This document shows, piece by piece, positions 26,593-35,009 of a stretch of DNA of 64,000 nucleotides. The notes beneath the pieces were generated by a model. That model was not told the DNA's origin, searched no databases, and saw only the letters and a program-made list of their open reading frames with translations. Source of the DNA: Lichenibacterium ramalinae. Lineage in GTDB: Bacteria > Pseudomonadota > Alphaproteobacteria > Rhizobiales > Beijerinckiaceae. Location of the stretch: assembly GCF_004137085.1 (NCBI RefSeq), contig NZ_QYBC01000003.1, positions 62,001 through 126,000 of the forward strand. The letters are read 5' to 3'. The translations under genes were made by a program, and so were the position numbers. The stretch's first letter is position 1, and every line of letters starts with the position of its first letter.

Positions 26593-27696
26593 CTACTGGC
26601 CCTTCCAGATCTTCTTGTAGATCGCGGCATAGCCGTTATCCGGATCGTACTTGTCCTGCGGGCCACCGTCCGAGCCGATGTTGGCGGCGGTGAAGAGATG
26701 GGCGGGCGCCACGAAGCCGCTGTCCTTCTGCTTGTTCAGCGCGCGGTTGGCCTCGTCGACGATCTGCCAGCCGTGCAGGCGCAACGGCTCGGCGACGGTG
26801 GCCTCCTGGTACTCCTTCTGGCGGATGCGCTGGAACGCGGCGCCGCTGCCGTCCCCGGCCGAGACCGCGAGCGGGGCACCGTCCCCTTCGATCCCGGCCG
26901 AACCGAGCGAGGGCGCCATGAAGTCGAAGGTGAGGTCGTTGATGCTGAGGGAGTGCGTCCAGCTCTTGCCGTACTTCTGCAGGAGCGAGGTCGTCAGCTG
27001 CGGCATCCGGGTCGAGGCTTCGGCCAGGGGCGTGTCGACGAAGGCCAGGACCTTGCTGTCGCCGCACTGCTTGATCAGCGCCTCCATGGCGCGGGCCTTC
27101 TTGACCGCGATCTCGTAGGTGCTGTCGGTGAAGACCACCACGCCGGCCTTGCCGTTCGTCTCGCTGCAGGGCAGGGACGCCGCGGCACGGGCGACTTCGA
27201 GCGGGTCGGTCGTGATGTTGGTGAAGAGCGACAGCTTCGGATCCGGCCCCGAATGCGCCACCGCATGCCAGCCGATCAGCACGATGCCCTGCTTGGCGGC
27301 GTCCTCGATGGCGCTCGACTGTTCGGTCGCGTCGATGGCGCCGAGCACGATGACGTCGGCCTTGGACGCGATCGCCTGGCTCATCGCGCTCGTGCGGCCC
27401 GACACCGAGCCCTGGCCGTCGAGCTGGCGATACGTCCAGCCGATGGCGTCGGCGGCTTCCTTGATGCCCTCGCCGACGCCGCGCGCGCCGCCGTTGTTCT
27501 GGTCGGTCGAGACGTAGACGATGGACTTGCCCGGAACCGCCTTCGGACCCGACGTGGGGCCAGCCCAAGGCGCGGCGGGCGCCGACATGGCGGCCACGAA
27601 GGATTTGGCGTCGGAAACGGCGTCGGCGCGCGCCGCCTGGCCCATCAGCAGGCTCGCGCCGGTCGTCAGAAGTGTCATCGAGATGCGTGCGATCAT
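26593..27696 (-). CDS. Sugar-type periplasmic binding protein, orphan
   Basis: A 367-residue type I periplasmic binding protein of the ribose/RbsB-like class. The signal peptide is residues 1-24 with cleavage near ARA; the mature protein has IVYVSTDQNNGGARGVGEGIKEA, DVIVLGAIDATEQ and the hinge-region VVVFTDSTYEIA. No permease or ATPase gene is adjacent; its only partner is the LVIVD gene downstream. It may feed a distant importer or act as a sensor. The divergent AraC regulator 505 bases away could control it. Confidence 0.85.
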   Translation of the reverse strand: MIARISMTLLTTGASLLMGQAARADAVSDAKSFVAAMSAPAAPWAGPTSGPKAVPGKSIVYVSTDQNNGGARGVGEGIKEAADAIGWTYRQLDGQGSVSGRTSAMSQAIASKADVIVLGAIDATEQSSAIEDAAKQGIVLIGWHAVAHSGPDPKLSLFTNITTDPLEVARAAASLPCSETNGKAGVVVFTDSTYEIAVKKARAMEALIKQCGDSKVLAFVDTPLAEASTRMPQLTTSLLQKYGKSWTHSLSINDLTFDFMAPSLGSAGIEGDGAPLAVSAGDGSGAAFQRIRQKEYQEATVAEPLRLHGWQIVDEANRALNKQKDSGFVAPAHLFTAANIGSDGGPQDKYDPDNGYAAIYKKIWKGQ

Positions 27697-28201
27697 GTCG
27701 GTCCTCCCTTGTCTGTCGGCCGGGCCGGCGGTCGAGCGCCGCCCCGGATCGTGCTCATGGACTGCCGATGCCGCTCGGCTGGCTCCGCGTGGGCCGCAGG
27801 CGACGGCGCCGCCGCGAGGAGCCCGCGTTGCCGACCGCGACCGGCAGCGTCACGCGAGGATGCCGGCAGCCACGGCCGTGCCCCGCAGGCCGGCCGTCCC
27901 GAGATCGCCACGGTGCCGATGGTGGGCGTTGCGCCGATCGGGCCTCGGCCCATCGCTTCCTGGCCGGCGCCGCGCGGCCCGACCGCCGCGACCCTGTCGC
28001 CGCGACCCTGTCGCCGCGACCGAGCCCGAAGCCTCTCGACAGCCCGGCGATCGACAGGAGCGCGTTTCCTGCCCGTCCGACACCTCCCGGTGCGAGCGCA
28101 GCGACCATTGGCGTTTCCTCGTCGGCGTGCCTTGTGATCCGGCTCGCCTCGTTCTAAGCCCGAAGCTGTCGCAGAAAAGAAACTGTGGCAAGGAGTATTT
28201 A
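27697..28201. other. Divergent intergenic region with a 14-base tandem repeat
   Basis: 505 bases between the orphan binding protein (minus) and the AraC regulator (plus). At 27991-28018 the unit ACCCTGTCGCCGCG occurs twice in tandem. The last 60 bases before the AraC start are clearly less GC-rich and likely contain its promoter. No gene is seen. Confidence 0.55.
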
Positions 28202-29047
28202 TTGAGCGTCAGCACTCGCGACCGGCTCGAAAGGGTCACCAAGCCGTTCCAGCCGGACGCCTCCGCGGATCGCCTGCTGTCGGCGGCCGAAGCCGCCGCG
28301 CCCTTCGCCGAGACCGTGACGGCCGACGTCGACGAGGCGTCGCTCGGCGACAGGATGCACAAGCTGATCCTGGTCGAAAGCGGGCAGCTCGACGTCGAGG
28401 GGGCCTCCGGGGGGTGGTTGATCGTGGCCGGCCACCTGATCTTCGTGCCCGCCGACCGTGCCTTCAGGCTCCGCTCGGCCCCGAAGACGAGGCTGCTCGT
28501 GGCGCATCTCGAACCCTCGGACGCGACCTGGGACCACCACGGTTGCTGGACGACGGCCGCGACGCCGCTGGCGCGCGAGATGCTCCTGCAGGCGACCCTC
28601 TGGGCGCCGCCGGACGTCGCGAGCGGCGGTACGGCGCGGCTGTTCTTTCGCACCTTGTCCGGCCTCTGCGGGCAGTGGTTCGCCAACACGCGCATGCTGT
28701 GGCTGCCGGCCGTCCGGTCGGAACCGATGCGCCGTGCCGTGCTCTACCTGCGCGACCATCTCGACGACGCGCCGCTCGACGACGTCGCCTCGGCGGCGGG
28801 CCTGTCCGCCCGCACGCTGCAGCGGCACTGTCAGGCGGAACTCGGCATCCTGTGGCGCGACCTGGTCCGCGAGGCGCGCATGATGCGGGCCTTGGAACTG
28901 CTCGCTGCCCGGAGCACGCCGGTCGGCGACGTCGCCCGCCAGGTCGGCTTCTCCACCAGCGCGGCTTTCACGACCGCCTTCTCCAAACGGTTCGCCATGA
29001 CGCCGACCGACTATGCCACGCGGCGTTGCTCGGCCACCTGGTCGTAG
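28202..29047 (+). CDS. AraC-family transcriptional regulator with TTG start
   Basis: 281 residues: an N-terminal cupin-like ligand region (residues ~35-120, MHKLILVESGQLDVEG) and a C-terminal AraC double helix-turn-helix (DDVASAAGLSARTLQRHC and VGDVARQVGFSTSAAFTTAF followed by KRFAMTPTDY). No ATG or GTG fits the N-terminus, but TTG at 28202 is preceded by AAGGAG with a six-base spacer in locally AT-rich DNA, which decides the start. It is divergent from the orphan sugar-type binding protein, its most likely target. Confidence 0.88.
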   Translation: MSVSTRDRLERVTKPFQPDASADRLLSAAEAAAPFAETVTADVDEASLGDRMHKLILVESGQLDVEGASGGWLIVAGHLIFVPADRAFRLRSAPKTRLLVAHLEPSDATWDHHGCWTTAATPLAREMLLQATLWAPPDVASGGTARLFFRTLSGLCGQWFANTRMLWLPAVRSEPMRRAVLYLRDHLDDAPLDDVASAAGLSARTLQRHCQAELGILWRDLVREARMMRALELLAARSTPVGDVARQVGFSTSAAFTTAFSKRFAMTPTDYATRRCSATWS

Positions 29048-29372
29048 GGGTCGATCGCCCCGGCAGAGGGCGCGTCCCGGACGACACCGTCGAAGGGATG
29101 ATCGATGCGGGTCGCCAGCAGCCCAGGCGGAGCGGAGCCTCGCCGCCGGGATCCCGCATGGGCCAGGTCCGCTGTCGCGCAGGCCTGGATCGTCGGGACG
29201 CGTTCGGCATCGCAAGGCCAGCAGCCCGGAGCCCGGGAGGGGATGCGGCGCACGGACCGAGGGGGAACGCCTCGCCAGCACCACGGCGGTCCCCGACCAC
29301 CGGCCCTCGGAGTCCCCAGCGTCCCACGACCCCATGCCGGCCAGCGCGACCCGACCGCCTCGGTGGACGGCG
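29048..29372. other. Intergenic stretch, no gene seen
   Basis: 325 bases between the convergent AraC regulator and the oligopeptide-type permease gene. No domain-bearing frame, dyad or terminator stood out. Confidence 0.5.
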
Positions 29373-30308
29373 TCATCGGGCTCGCGGGTCGAAGGCGTCG
29401 CGCAGGCCGTCGCCGAGCAGGTTGAAGGCCGTCACGGCGAGGAACACCGCCAAGCCGGGGAACACGGCCAGCCAGGGTGCCAGCGTCATGAAGCGCTGCG
29501 CCGCGTTCAGCATGGAGCCCCAGCTGGCTTCGGGCGGCTGCTGGCCGAGGCCGAGGAACGACAGGCTCGCCTCCGCCACGATCGCGATCCCCATGGCCAG
29601 CGTCGCCTGCACGAGCAGCGGCGGGGCGATGTTGGGCAGAACGTGGCGGAGCGCGATCCGCCACGGCGGATTGCCCAGCGACACCGCCGCCTCGATGTAG
29701 CCGTTGGTCGCCACGTCCATGGCGGCGCCCCGCGCCACCCGCACGAAGGCCGGCGCCGCCGACACGCCGATGGCCACCATCGCGTCGGTGAGGCTGGGCC
29801 CCAGGAAGGCCGCCAGCGCGATGGCGAGGATCAGGAACGGCACCGCCAGCATGGCGTCGACGACCCGGCCGATGACGGCGTCGACCCAGCCGCCGGCGAG
29901 GCCGGCCAACATGCCGAGCGGCACGCCCGCCGCCGCCGCGATGGCGGCCGACAGGGCGGCGGCCAGCATGGAGGCCCGCGCGCCGTAGATCACCCGGGAC
30001 AGCACGTCGCGCCCGTTCTCGTCGGTGCCCATCCAATGGGCGAGGTTCGGTGCCTTGCGTATCGCCGTCCAGCTCGTGGCATCGGGATCGTAGGGGGCGA
30101 GCCACGGCGCCGCGAGCGCCACGGCGGCGAACAGCGCCACCACGGCGAGCCCGGTCACGGCGGCGGGCCGGCGCAGGAACGCCGCGAGGGCGGGCCGGCG
30201 GGTCGTCGCCCGTTCCGGGCGCGGCACGGCGACGGTCTCGACCTCCTCCGGCGGTGCGGCGGCCGAGGGACCGCGCGGGAGGGCGACGTGGAGAGGCTCG
30301 GTGCTCAT
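29373..30308 (-). CDS. Dipeptide/oligopeptide-type ABC importer permease, DppC/OppC family
   Basis: A 311-residue inner-membrane permease: a ~40-residue cytoplasmic N-terminus, the first helix (AVTGLAVVALFAAVALAAP), the DppC signature HWMGTDENGRDVLSRVIYGAR, and the EAA loop EAAVSLGNPPWRIALRHVLPN. The ATG at 30308 overlaps the DppB stop (ATGA). No DppD/DppF ATPase genes follow; the operon ends here in the window. Confidence 0.9.
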   Translation of the reverse strand: MSTEPLHVALPRGPSAAAPPEEVETVAVPRPERATTRRPALAAFLRRPAAVTGLAVVALFAAVALAAPWLAPYDPDATSWTAIRKAPNLAHWMGTDENGRDVLSRVIYGARASMLAAALSAAIAAAAGVPLGMLAGLAGGWVDAVIGRVVDAMLAVPFLILAIALAAFLGPSLTDAMVAIGVSAAPAFVRVARGAAMDVATNGYIEAAVSLGNPPWRIALRHVLPNIAPPLLVQATLAMGIAIVAEASLSFLGLGQQPPEASWGSMLNAAQRFMTLAPWLAVFPGLAVFLAVTAFNLLGDGLRDAFDPRAR

Positions 30309-31249
30309 GCGTCGCGCAGCCGCGGGTTGATGACGAGGTAGAGCGCGTCGGCGACGAGGTTCGCCCCGATGAACAGCACCGCCGTCACCATGACGACGCC
30401 CTGCACGACCGCGTAGTCGCGGTTGAACACCGAATCCACCACGAGCTTGCCGAAGCCGGGGATGGAGAACACCTGCTCGATCAGCACGGCGCCCGACAGC
30501 AGCGTGCCGAATTCCAGCGCCCCCAGCGTCACCACGGGGATGAGGGCGTTGCGCAGCGCGTGCCGCAGCACGACGGTGCGCTCGCCCAGCCCCTTGGCCC
30601 GGGCGGTGCGGACATAGTCCTGGTCCAGCGCCGTCAGCATGGCGCTGCGGGTGTGGCGCATGATGGTGGCGGCGATGTTGGTGCCGAGCACGAAGGCCGG
30701 CAGCACCGTGGTGGCGAGCGACAGGCGCCAGTCCTGGGTGAGCGGCACGTAGCCGGACGGGGGGAGCCAGCCGAGGTCGACGCAGACCAGCAGGATGAGC
30801 AGGATGCCGATCCAGAAATTCGGCACCGAAATGCCGGCGAGGCCGATCACGTTGGCGGCCCAGTCCCACACCGTGTCGCGCTTCATCGCCGACACGACGC
30901 CGGCCGGGACGCCGATGCCGATGCCGACCGCGAACCCCATGGTGGCGAGCTGGAGCGTCACCGGCAGCTTCTGCGCGATCAGCGCCGAGACGGGCTCCCC
31001 GATGCGCCAGCTGAAGCCGAGGTCGCCCCGCAGGAGGCCACCGAGCCAGTGCAGGTATTGGAACACCACCGGCTGGTCGAGCAGCAGGCGGTGGCGGATG
31101 TCGGCGATCACGGCCGGGTCGGGCTGGTCCCCGGCCAGCACCACGGCGGGGTCGCCCGGCAGCAGGCGCTGCAGGCCGAACACCATGAGGCTCACCAGGA
31201 GCAGGGTCGGCACCACCTGGAGGAGGCGCGACAGGAAGCGGTCGCGCAT
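30305..31249 (-). CDS. Dipeptide/oligopeptide-type ABC importer permease, DppB/OppB family
   Basis: A 314-residue permease with six predicted helices, the N-terminal RLLQVVPTLLLVSLMVFGLQRLLPGDP typical of DppB and an EAA loop near YVRTARAKGLGERTVVLRHALRNALIP. It forms the channel with the DppC-type protein whose gene overlaps it. A binding protein gene is encoded divergently 214 bases away, so the importer is split over two transcripts and has no ATPase in the window. Confidence 0.9.
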   Translation of the reverse strand: MRDRFLSRLLQVVPTLLLVSLMVFGLQRLLPGDPAVVLAGDQPDPAVIADIRHRLLLDQPVVFQYLHWLGGLLRGDLGFSWRIGEPVSALIAQKLPVTLQLATMGFAVGIGIGVPAGVVSAMKRDTVWDWAANVIGLAGISVPNFWIGILLILLVCVDLGWLPPSGYVPLTQDWRLSLATTVLPAFVLGTNIAATIMRHTRSAMLTALDQDYVRTARAKGLGERTVVLRHALRNALIPVVTLGALEFGTLLSGAVLIEQVFSIPGFGKLVVDSVFNRDYAVVQGVVMVTAVLFIGANLVADALYLVINPRLRDA

Positions 31250-31385
31250 CACGGGCGCTCGCCGTCTCGGATCGTGGGATGATGGGAGATGTCGCGGCTC
31301 CGTGGCTGCGTCGGTTGCCGGGTCGCGGGACCCGGGGATCGTCCCGGCCCGGCTGCCGGCGTCGAGGATGCCGGTTCGCAACATG

Positions 31386-31420
31386 CATGCCATCCCGGCC
31401 CGATGCGGACCGATGGCATG
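31386..31420. promoter_or_regulatory. Inverted repeat in the divergent dppB / binding protein region
   Basis: CATGCCATC, 17 bases, then GATGGCATG: nine-base perfect arms. TGCATGC also occurs nearby on both sides (31384-31390 and 31426-31432). The position between two divergent promoters suits a regulator site; no regulator for it is adjacent. Confidence 0.4.
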
Positions 31421-31463
31421 GCCGGTGCATGCAAGGCGGCGCATGATGGAGCGGGGGAGCACG

Positions 31464-32978
31464 ATGCGGCGGACGATGGCGGCGATCCTGGCAGCCTGTG
31501 GCGCGTTTGGCGCCACGGTGCTGCCCCTGCAGGCGCAGACCCTGCGCGTGGCCTTGCGCGGCGACGTCGACACGCTGGATCCCGCCCTGTCGCAGACCTT
31601 CATGGGGACGGTCGTCTACACGGGCATGTGCGACAAGCTCTTCGACATCGACGAGCACCTGAACATCGTGCCGATGCTGGCCCTGTCCTCCGAGACGCCG
31701 GATCCCAAGACCGTGGTGATCCACCTGCGCCCCGGCGTGCTGTTCCAGGACGGCGAGCCGATGGACGCCGCCGCGGTGAAATTCAGCCTCGACCGCGACC
31801 TGAACCAGCCCGGCAGCTTCCGCCGGAGCGAGGTCGCCATGGTGGATCACGTCGACGTGGTGGACCCCCTGACCGTGCGGGTCGCGCTGAAACAGGCCTC
31901 GGCGCCCTTCGTGGCGCAACTCACCGACCGCGCCGGCATGATGGTGTCGCCCAAGGCCGTGCGCGAGGAAGGGGCGGGCTTCGCGCTCCACCCGGTATGC
32001 GCCGGGCCGTTCCGCTTCGTCGAGCGCGTCGCCCAGGACCACATCACGCTCGAGCGTTTCGACCGCTACTGGGACGCGAAGGACATCCACTTCGACAAGG
32101 TCGTCTACCAGATCATGCCGGACAGCACGGTGCGGCTGACCAACCTGCAGGCCGGCGCCACCGACTTCGTCGAGCAGATCGCCCCCACCGACGTGCCGGC
32201 CGTGGAAGCCTCGCCGAAGCTGAAGATCGTGAAGTCCGACTCCCTGGGCTACCAGGGCCTGACCTTCAACGTCGGCAACGGGAAGGGCGCCGACTCGCCC
32301 ATCGGGCGGGATGCCCGGGTGCGGCGCGCCTTCGAGCTGTCGATCGACCGCGACGCGCTGATCGGCGTCGTGTTCAACGGCCTCTACCAGCCCACCGCCC
32401 AGGCCATATCGCCCGTCAGCCCCTTCAACCTGCCGGGGCTGAAACCGCCGGCGCGAGACGTCGCGGCGGCGAAGAAGCTGCTCGCCGAGGCCGGGCTGAC
32501 GGGCCGGGTGCCGGTGTCGCTCGGCATCATCAACAGCCCCCTGAACCGACAGGTCGGCGAGGTCATCCAATCCATGGCGGCCGAGGCGGGCTTCGACGTC
32601 AAGGTCGTGGCCATGGAGATCGGCTCGGGCCTCGCGGCGCTGCACAGCGGCGACTACCAGGTCTTCCAGATCGGCTGGTCGGGCCTGCTCGACCCCGACA
32701 GCGACACCTGGGCCTTCCTGCACGGCGGCGGCCCGATGAACTACGCGGCCTTCCACAACCCAGATGTCGACCGCCTGCTCGACGAGGCCCGCGCCACCGA
32801 CGATGTCGCCAAGAGGCGCGACCTTTACGGCGCCGTGTGGAAGATCGTCGGCGTCGAGGAGCCCATCGTCTACCTTTGGACGACCCGCAACATCGCCGGC
32901 CTGTCGAAGCGCGTGGTCGGCTACCGCTCCCTCGCCGACGGGCTCGTGCGGCTCCAGGGCGCGTCCTTCTCCGACTGA
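31464..32978 (+). CDS. Periplasmic binding protein, family 5 (dipeptide/oligopeptide/nickel type)
   Basis: A 504-residue SBP_bac_5 protein. Signal peptide residues 1-25, cleavage after LQAQ; the mature region has RGDVDTLDPALSQ, LRPGVLFQDGEPMDAAAVKFSLDR, and ERFDRYWDAKDIHFDKVV, all typical. The ATG at 31464 is preferred to two just upstream because GGGGAG precedes it by four bases and the signal peptide then begins cleanly. It is the likely partner of the divergent DppB/DppC permeases. The acetamidase-like gene 12 bases on suggests an amide-bearing ligand (inference). Confidence 0.9.
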   Translation: MRRTMAAILAACGAFGATVLPLQAQTLRVALRGDVDTLDPALSQTFMGTVVYTGMCDKLFDIDEHLNIVPMLALSSETPDPKTVVIHLRPGVLFQDGEPMDAAAVKFSLDRDLNQPGSFRRSEVAMVDHVDVVDPLTVRVALKQASAPFVAQLTDRAGMMVSPKAVREEGAGFALHPVCAGPFRFVERVAQDHITLERFDRYWDAKDIHFDKVVYQIMPDSTVRLTNLQAGATDFVEQIAPTDVPAVEASPKLKIVKSDSLGYQGLTFNVGNGKGADSPIGRDARVRRAFELSIDRDALIGVVFNGLYQPTAQAISPVSPFNLPGLKPPARDVAAAKKLLAEAGLTGRVPVSLGIINSPLNRQVGEVIQSMAAEAGFDVKVVAMEIGSGLAALHSGDYQVFQIGWSGLLDPDSDTWAFLHGGGPMNYAAFHNPDVDRLLDEARATDDVAKRRDLYGAVWKIVGVEEPIVYLWTTRNIAGLSKRVVGYRSLADGLVRLQGASFSD

Positions 32979-32990
32979 GCGCGAACCCCC

Positions 32991-33944
32991 ATGGCCTTCC
33001 ACCGCCTCGCCGCCGCCCCCGACACCGTGCGGGTCGGGATCTTCGACGCCGAGATCCCGCCCGTGCTGACGGTCGCCTCCGGCGACACCGTCGAGATCGA
33101 GACCGTCAACGGGGCGCGGCGGGTGTTCCCGCCCCAGGGCTCGCCCTTCGCCCCCACCCCCGCCATGCTGGCGATCGACGCGGCCGACATCGCCCGCGCG
33201 CCCGGCCACATCGTGACGGGGCCGGTGGCGGTCTCGGGCGCCGCGCCGGGCGACACGCTCGAGGTCCGGGTCGACGCCATCGTGCCCGGCGCCGACTGGG
33301 GCTTCTGCGGCTTCCGCCCGCTCGCCGGGACGCTGCCGCACGACTTCGAGCGCCCGTTCCTCAGCCACATCGCGGTGGACCGGCTCCGCAACACCTGCAC
33401 GCTGCCGCATGGGCTGGAGCTGCCGCTCGCCCCCTTCTTCGGCGTGATGGGCGTGGCGCCGCCGCCCCGCTACGGGCGGATATCGACCGTCGAGCCGCGC
33501 GAGCATGGCGGCAACATCGACTGCAAGGAACTCGTCGCCGGCACCAGCCTGTTCCTGCCCGTGTGGGCGCCGGGCGGGCTGTTCTCGACGGGCGACGGCC
33601 ACGGCGTGCAGGGCGACGGCGAGGTGTGCATCAACGGCCTGGAGATGTGCCTCACCGGCACCTTCACGTTCGTGCTGCACCGCCGCGCCGACGGCGCCGC
33701 GCCGCTGCTCTACCCCCGCGCCGAGACGCCCACGCATTTCATCTCGCTCGGCTTCGACGCCGACCTCGACGAGGCGATGCGCAAGGCCCTGCGCGAGATG
33801 ATCGCCTTCATCTGCGCCCGCAGCCGGCTCAGCCGCGAGGAGGCCTACCAGCTCTGCTCGCTGGCCGTGGACTTCCGCGTCACGCAGGCGGTGAACGGCG
33901 AGAAGGGCGTGCACGGGATGCTCAAGCGCGGGCTGGTGTTCTGA
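32991..33944 (+). CDS. Acetamidase/formamidase family hydrolase (1 of 3)
   Basis: 317 residues of the FmdA/AmdA family: the N-terminal beta region (SGDTVEIETVNGARR), IVTGPVAVSGAAPGDTLEV, the GVMGVAPPP segment, EHGGNIDCKELVAGTSLFLPV and DGHGVQGDGEVC are the conserved blocks. Members hydrolyse formamide or acetamide to ammonia and the acid, in the cytoplasm. It is 12 bases after the family-5 binding protein gene, so uptake and hydrolysis look coupled. The true substrate is unknown; this copy is only distantly similar to the ones at 43684 and 63249. Confidence 0.88.
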   Translation: MAFHRLAAAPDTVRVGIFDAEIPPVLTVASGDTVEIETVNGARRVFPPQGSPFAPTPAMLAIDAADIARAPGHIVTGPVAVSGAAPGDTLEVRVDAIVPGADWGFCGFRPLAGTLPHDFERPFLSHIAVDRLRNTCTLPHGLELPLAPFFGVMGVAPPPRYGRISTVEPREHGGNIDCKELVAGTSLFLPVWAPGGLFSTGDGHGVQGDGEVCINGLEMCLTGTFTFVLHRRADGAAPLLYPRAETPTHFISLGFDADLDEAMRKALREMIAFICARSRLSREEAYQLCSLAVDFRVTQAVNGEKGVHGMLKRGLVF

Positions 33945-34087
33945 CGGATCGCCGCTTGTGGGGTTTCCGAGCGGCACGACGGTGCTGCCCTACGCCGGGG
34001 CCGGCGCGTCGCGTCCTGGGCGGCGGTGCGTCGTTCCGCTGCGAAGCCCGCGTGGGCGGCCGCGGGTGAGCCGGCGCGGCGGTGGGG

Positions 34088-34222
34088 TCAGACGTCGGCG
34101 ACCGTCCTGACGGGCGAGCCCGCCCGCCATGCCGCCATGCAGGCGACGACGTCTCGGAAGACCGTGCTGCAGGACCCTTCCGTCACGGAGCCGAGATGGG
34201 GGCGCGCAGGCGACCCGCGGCC
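34088..34222 (-). pseudogene. C-terminal remnant of a D-isomer 2-hydroxyacid dehydrogenase
   Basis: 44 codons on the minus strand, in frame right after the GntR stop: RPHLGSVTEGSCSTVFRDVV then AAWRAGSPVRTVADV and TGA. This matches the conserved C-terminal end (PHxGYVTEE...FYxDxVExxxAWxxGxPxR) of 2-hydroxyacid dehydrogenases. No upstream part of the gene exists, so it is a relic, probably of a deletion that joined it to the GntR gene. Confidence 0.55.
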
Positions 34223-34876
34223 TCAGCGAACGGTGTCGATCGCGAAGTCGATGAGGCTCTGCATGTGGATGGCCACGCTTCGCCGCGCGCCGGCCTCGTC
34301 CCCCGCCAGGATGGCGTCGGCGATGGCGAGATGCTCGCGTGAGTCCGGCTTCAGCCGTTCCTTGAGCCTGTCGATCTCGAAAAGCCGCGTCGTGGCGCGC
34401 AGGCCTTTGAGGATCTTCGCCATGACCTCGTTGCCGCAATGGTCGATGAACATGGTGTGGAGGTTGTCGTCGGAGCGCCAGTGCGCGTCCGTATGGTAGG
34501 TCGTCGCGTCGAGCAGCTGCAGGATCTCGCCGCGCACCGCCGCGAGCTGCACGCCAGGCACGCGCCCCACCGCCAGCGCCGCCGCCTCGGGCTCGAGCAC
34601 GAGCCGCACCTTCAGGCTCCTCAGATATTCGCCGAGGTCCACGCGACGCACCACGAAGGATCGTCCCGCCCGCACCACCATGGCTTCGGCCTCGAGGCGC
34701 TGGAGGGCTTCGCGCAGCGGTGTGCGGGACACGCCCAGCGTTTCGGCGAGGCGCGCCTCCACGATCGCGTCCCCGGCCCGGAGCCGCTTGTGGCGGATCA
34801 TGTCGGACAGCGCCGTATAGGCCAGGCTTCCGAGGTTCATCGGCCCCGGCGTCCTGCCGGTCACGCCGTCTGTCAT
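34223..34876 (-). CDS. GntR-family (FCD) transcriptional regulator
   Basis: 217 residues: an N-terminal winged helix (LGSLAYTALSDMIRHKRLRAGD, LGVSRTPLREALQRLEAEAMV) and a C-terminal all-helical FCD effector domain with the metal/ligand residues around DNLHTMFIDHCGN and SREHLAIADAILAGD. FadR-type regulators of this sort typically repress a neighbouring catabolic operon. It is divergent from the binding protein-permease-lyase-oxidoreductase operon, with a palindromic site between, so it probably controls that operon. Confidence 0.9.
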   Translation of the reverse strand: MTDGVTGRTPGPMNLGSLAYTALSDMIRHKRLRAGDAIVEARLAETLGVSRTPLREALQRLEAEAMVVRAGRSFVVRRVDLGEYLRSLKVRLVLEPEAAALAVGRVPGVQLAAVRGEILQLLDATTYHTDAHWRSDDNLHTMFIDHCGNEVMAKILKGLRATTRLFEIDRLKERLKPDSREHLAIADAILAGDEAGARRSVAIHMQSLIDFAIDTVR

Positions 34877-34974
34877 GCGCGCTCCTCGCCTATCGTCCCT
34901 CCGATCAGGGCGGTCTACCCGCGCCCGGCCGACGCTGCCAGGCTTGCGTCCCGAGACGGGCAATGTATGCTGAC

Positions 34975-34982
34975 GGTATACC
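34975..34982. promoter_or_regulatory. Candidate FCD-GntR operator GGTATACC
   Basis: A perfect palindrome GGTATACC inside ACGGTATACCAA, 27 bases before the ATG at 35010 and 98 bases upstream of the GntR start. FadR-type operators often follow TNGTNNNACNA, and this site fits that style. The nearby ATGTATGC adds local AT richness, so the site may overlap the operon's promoter. Confidence 0.55.
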
Positions 34983-35009
34983 AAACGTGGCACGATGGCG
35001 AGGTGGACG

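Noticed and set aside
33990-34439. 150-codon minus-strand frame overlapping the GntR end
   Set aside because: Arg/His-rich shadow; the frame carrying the dehydrogenase tail is the one with similarity.
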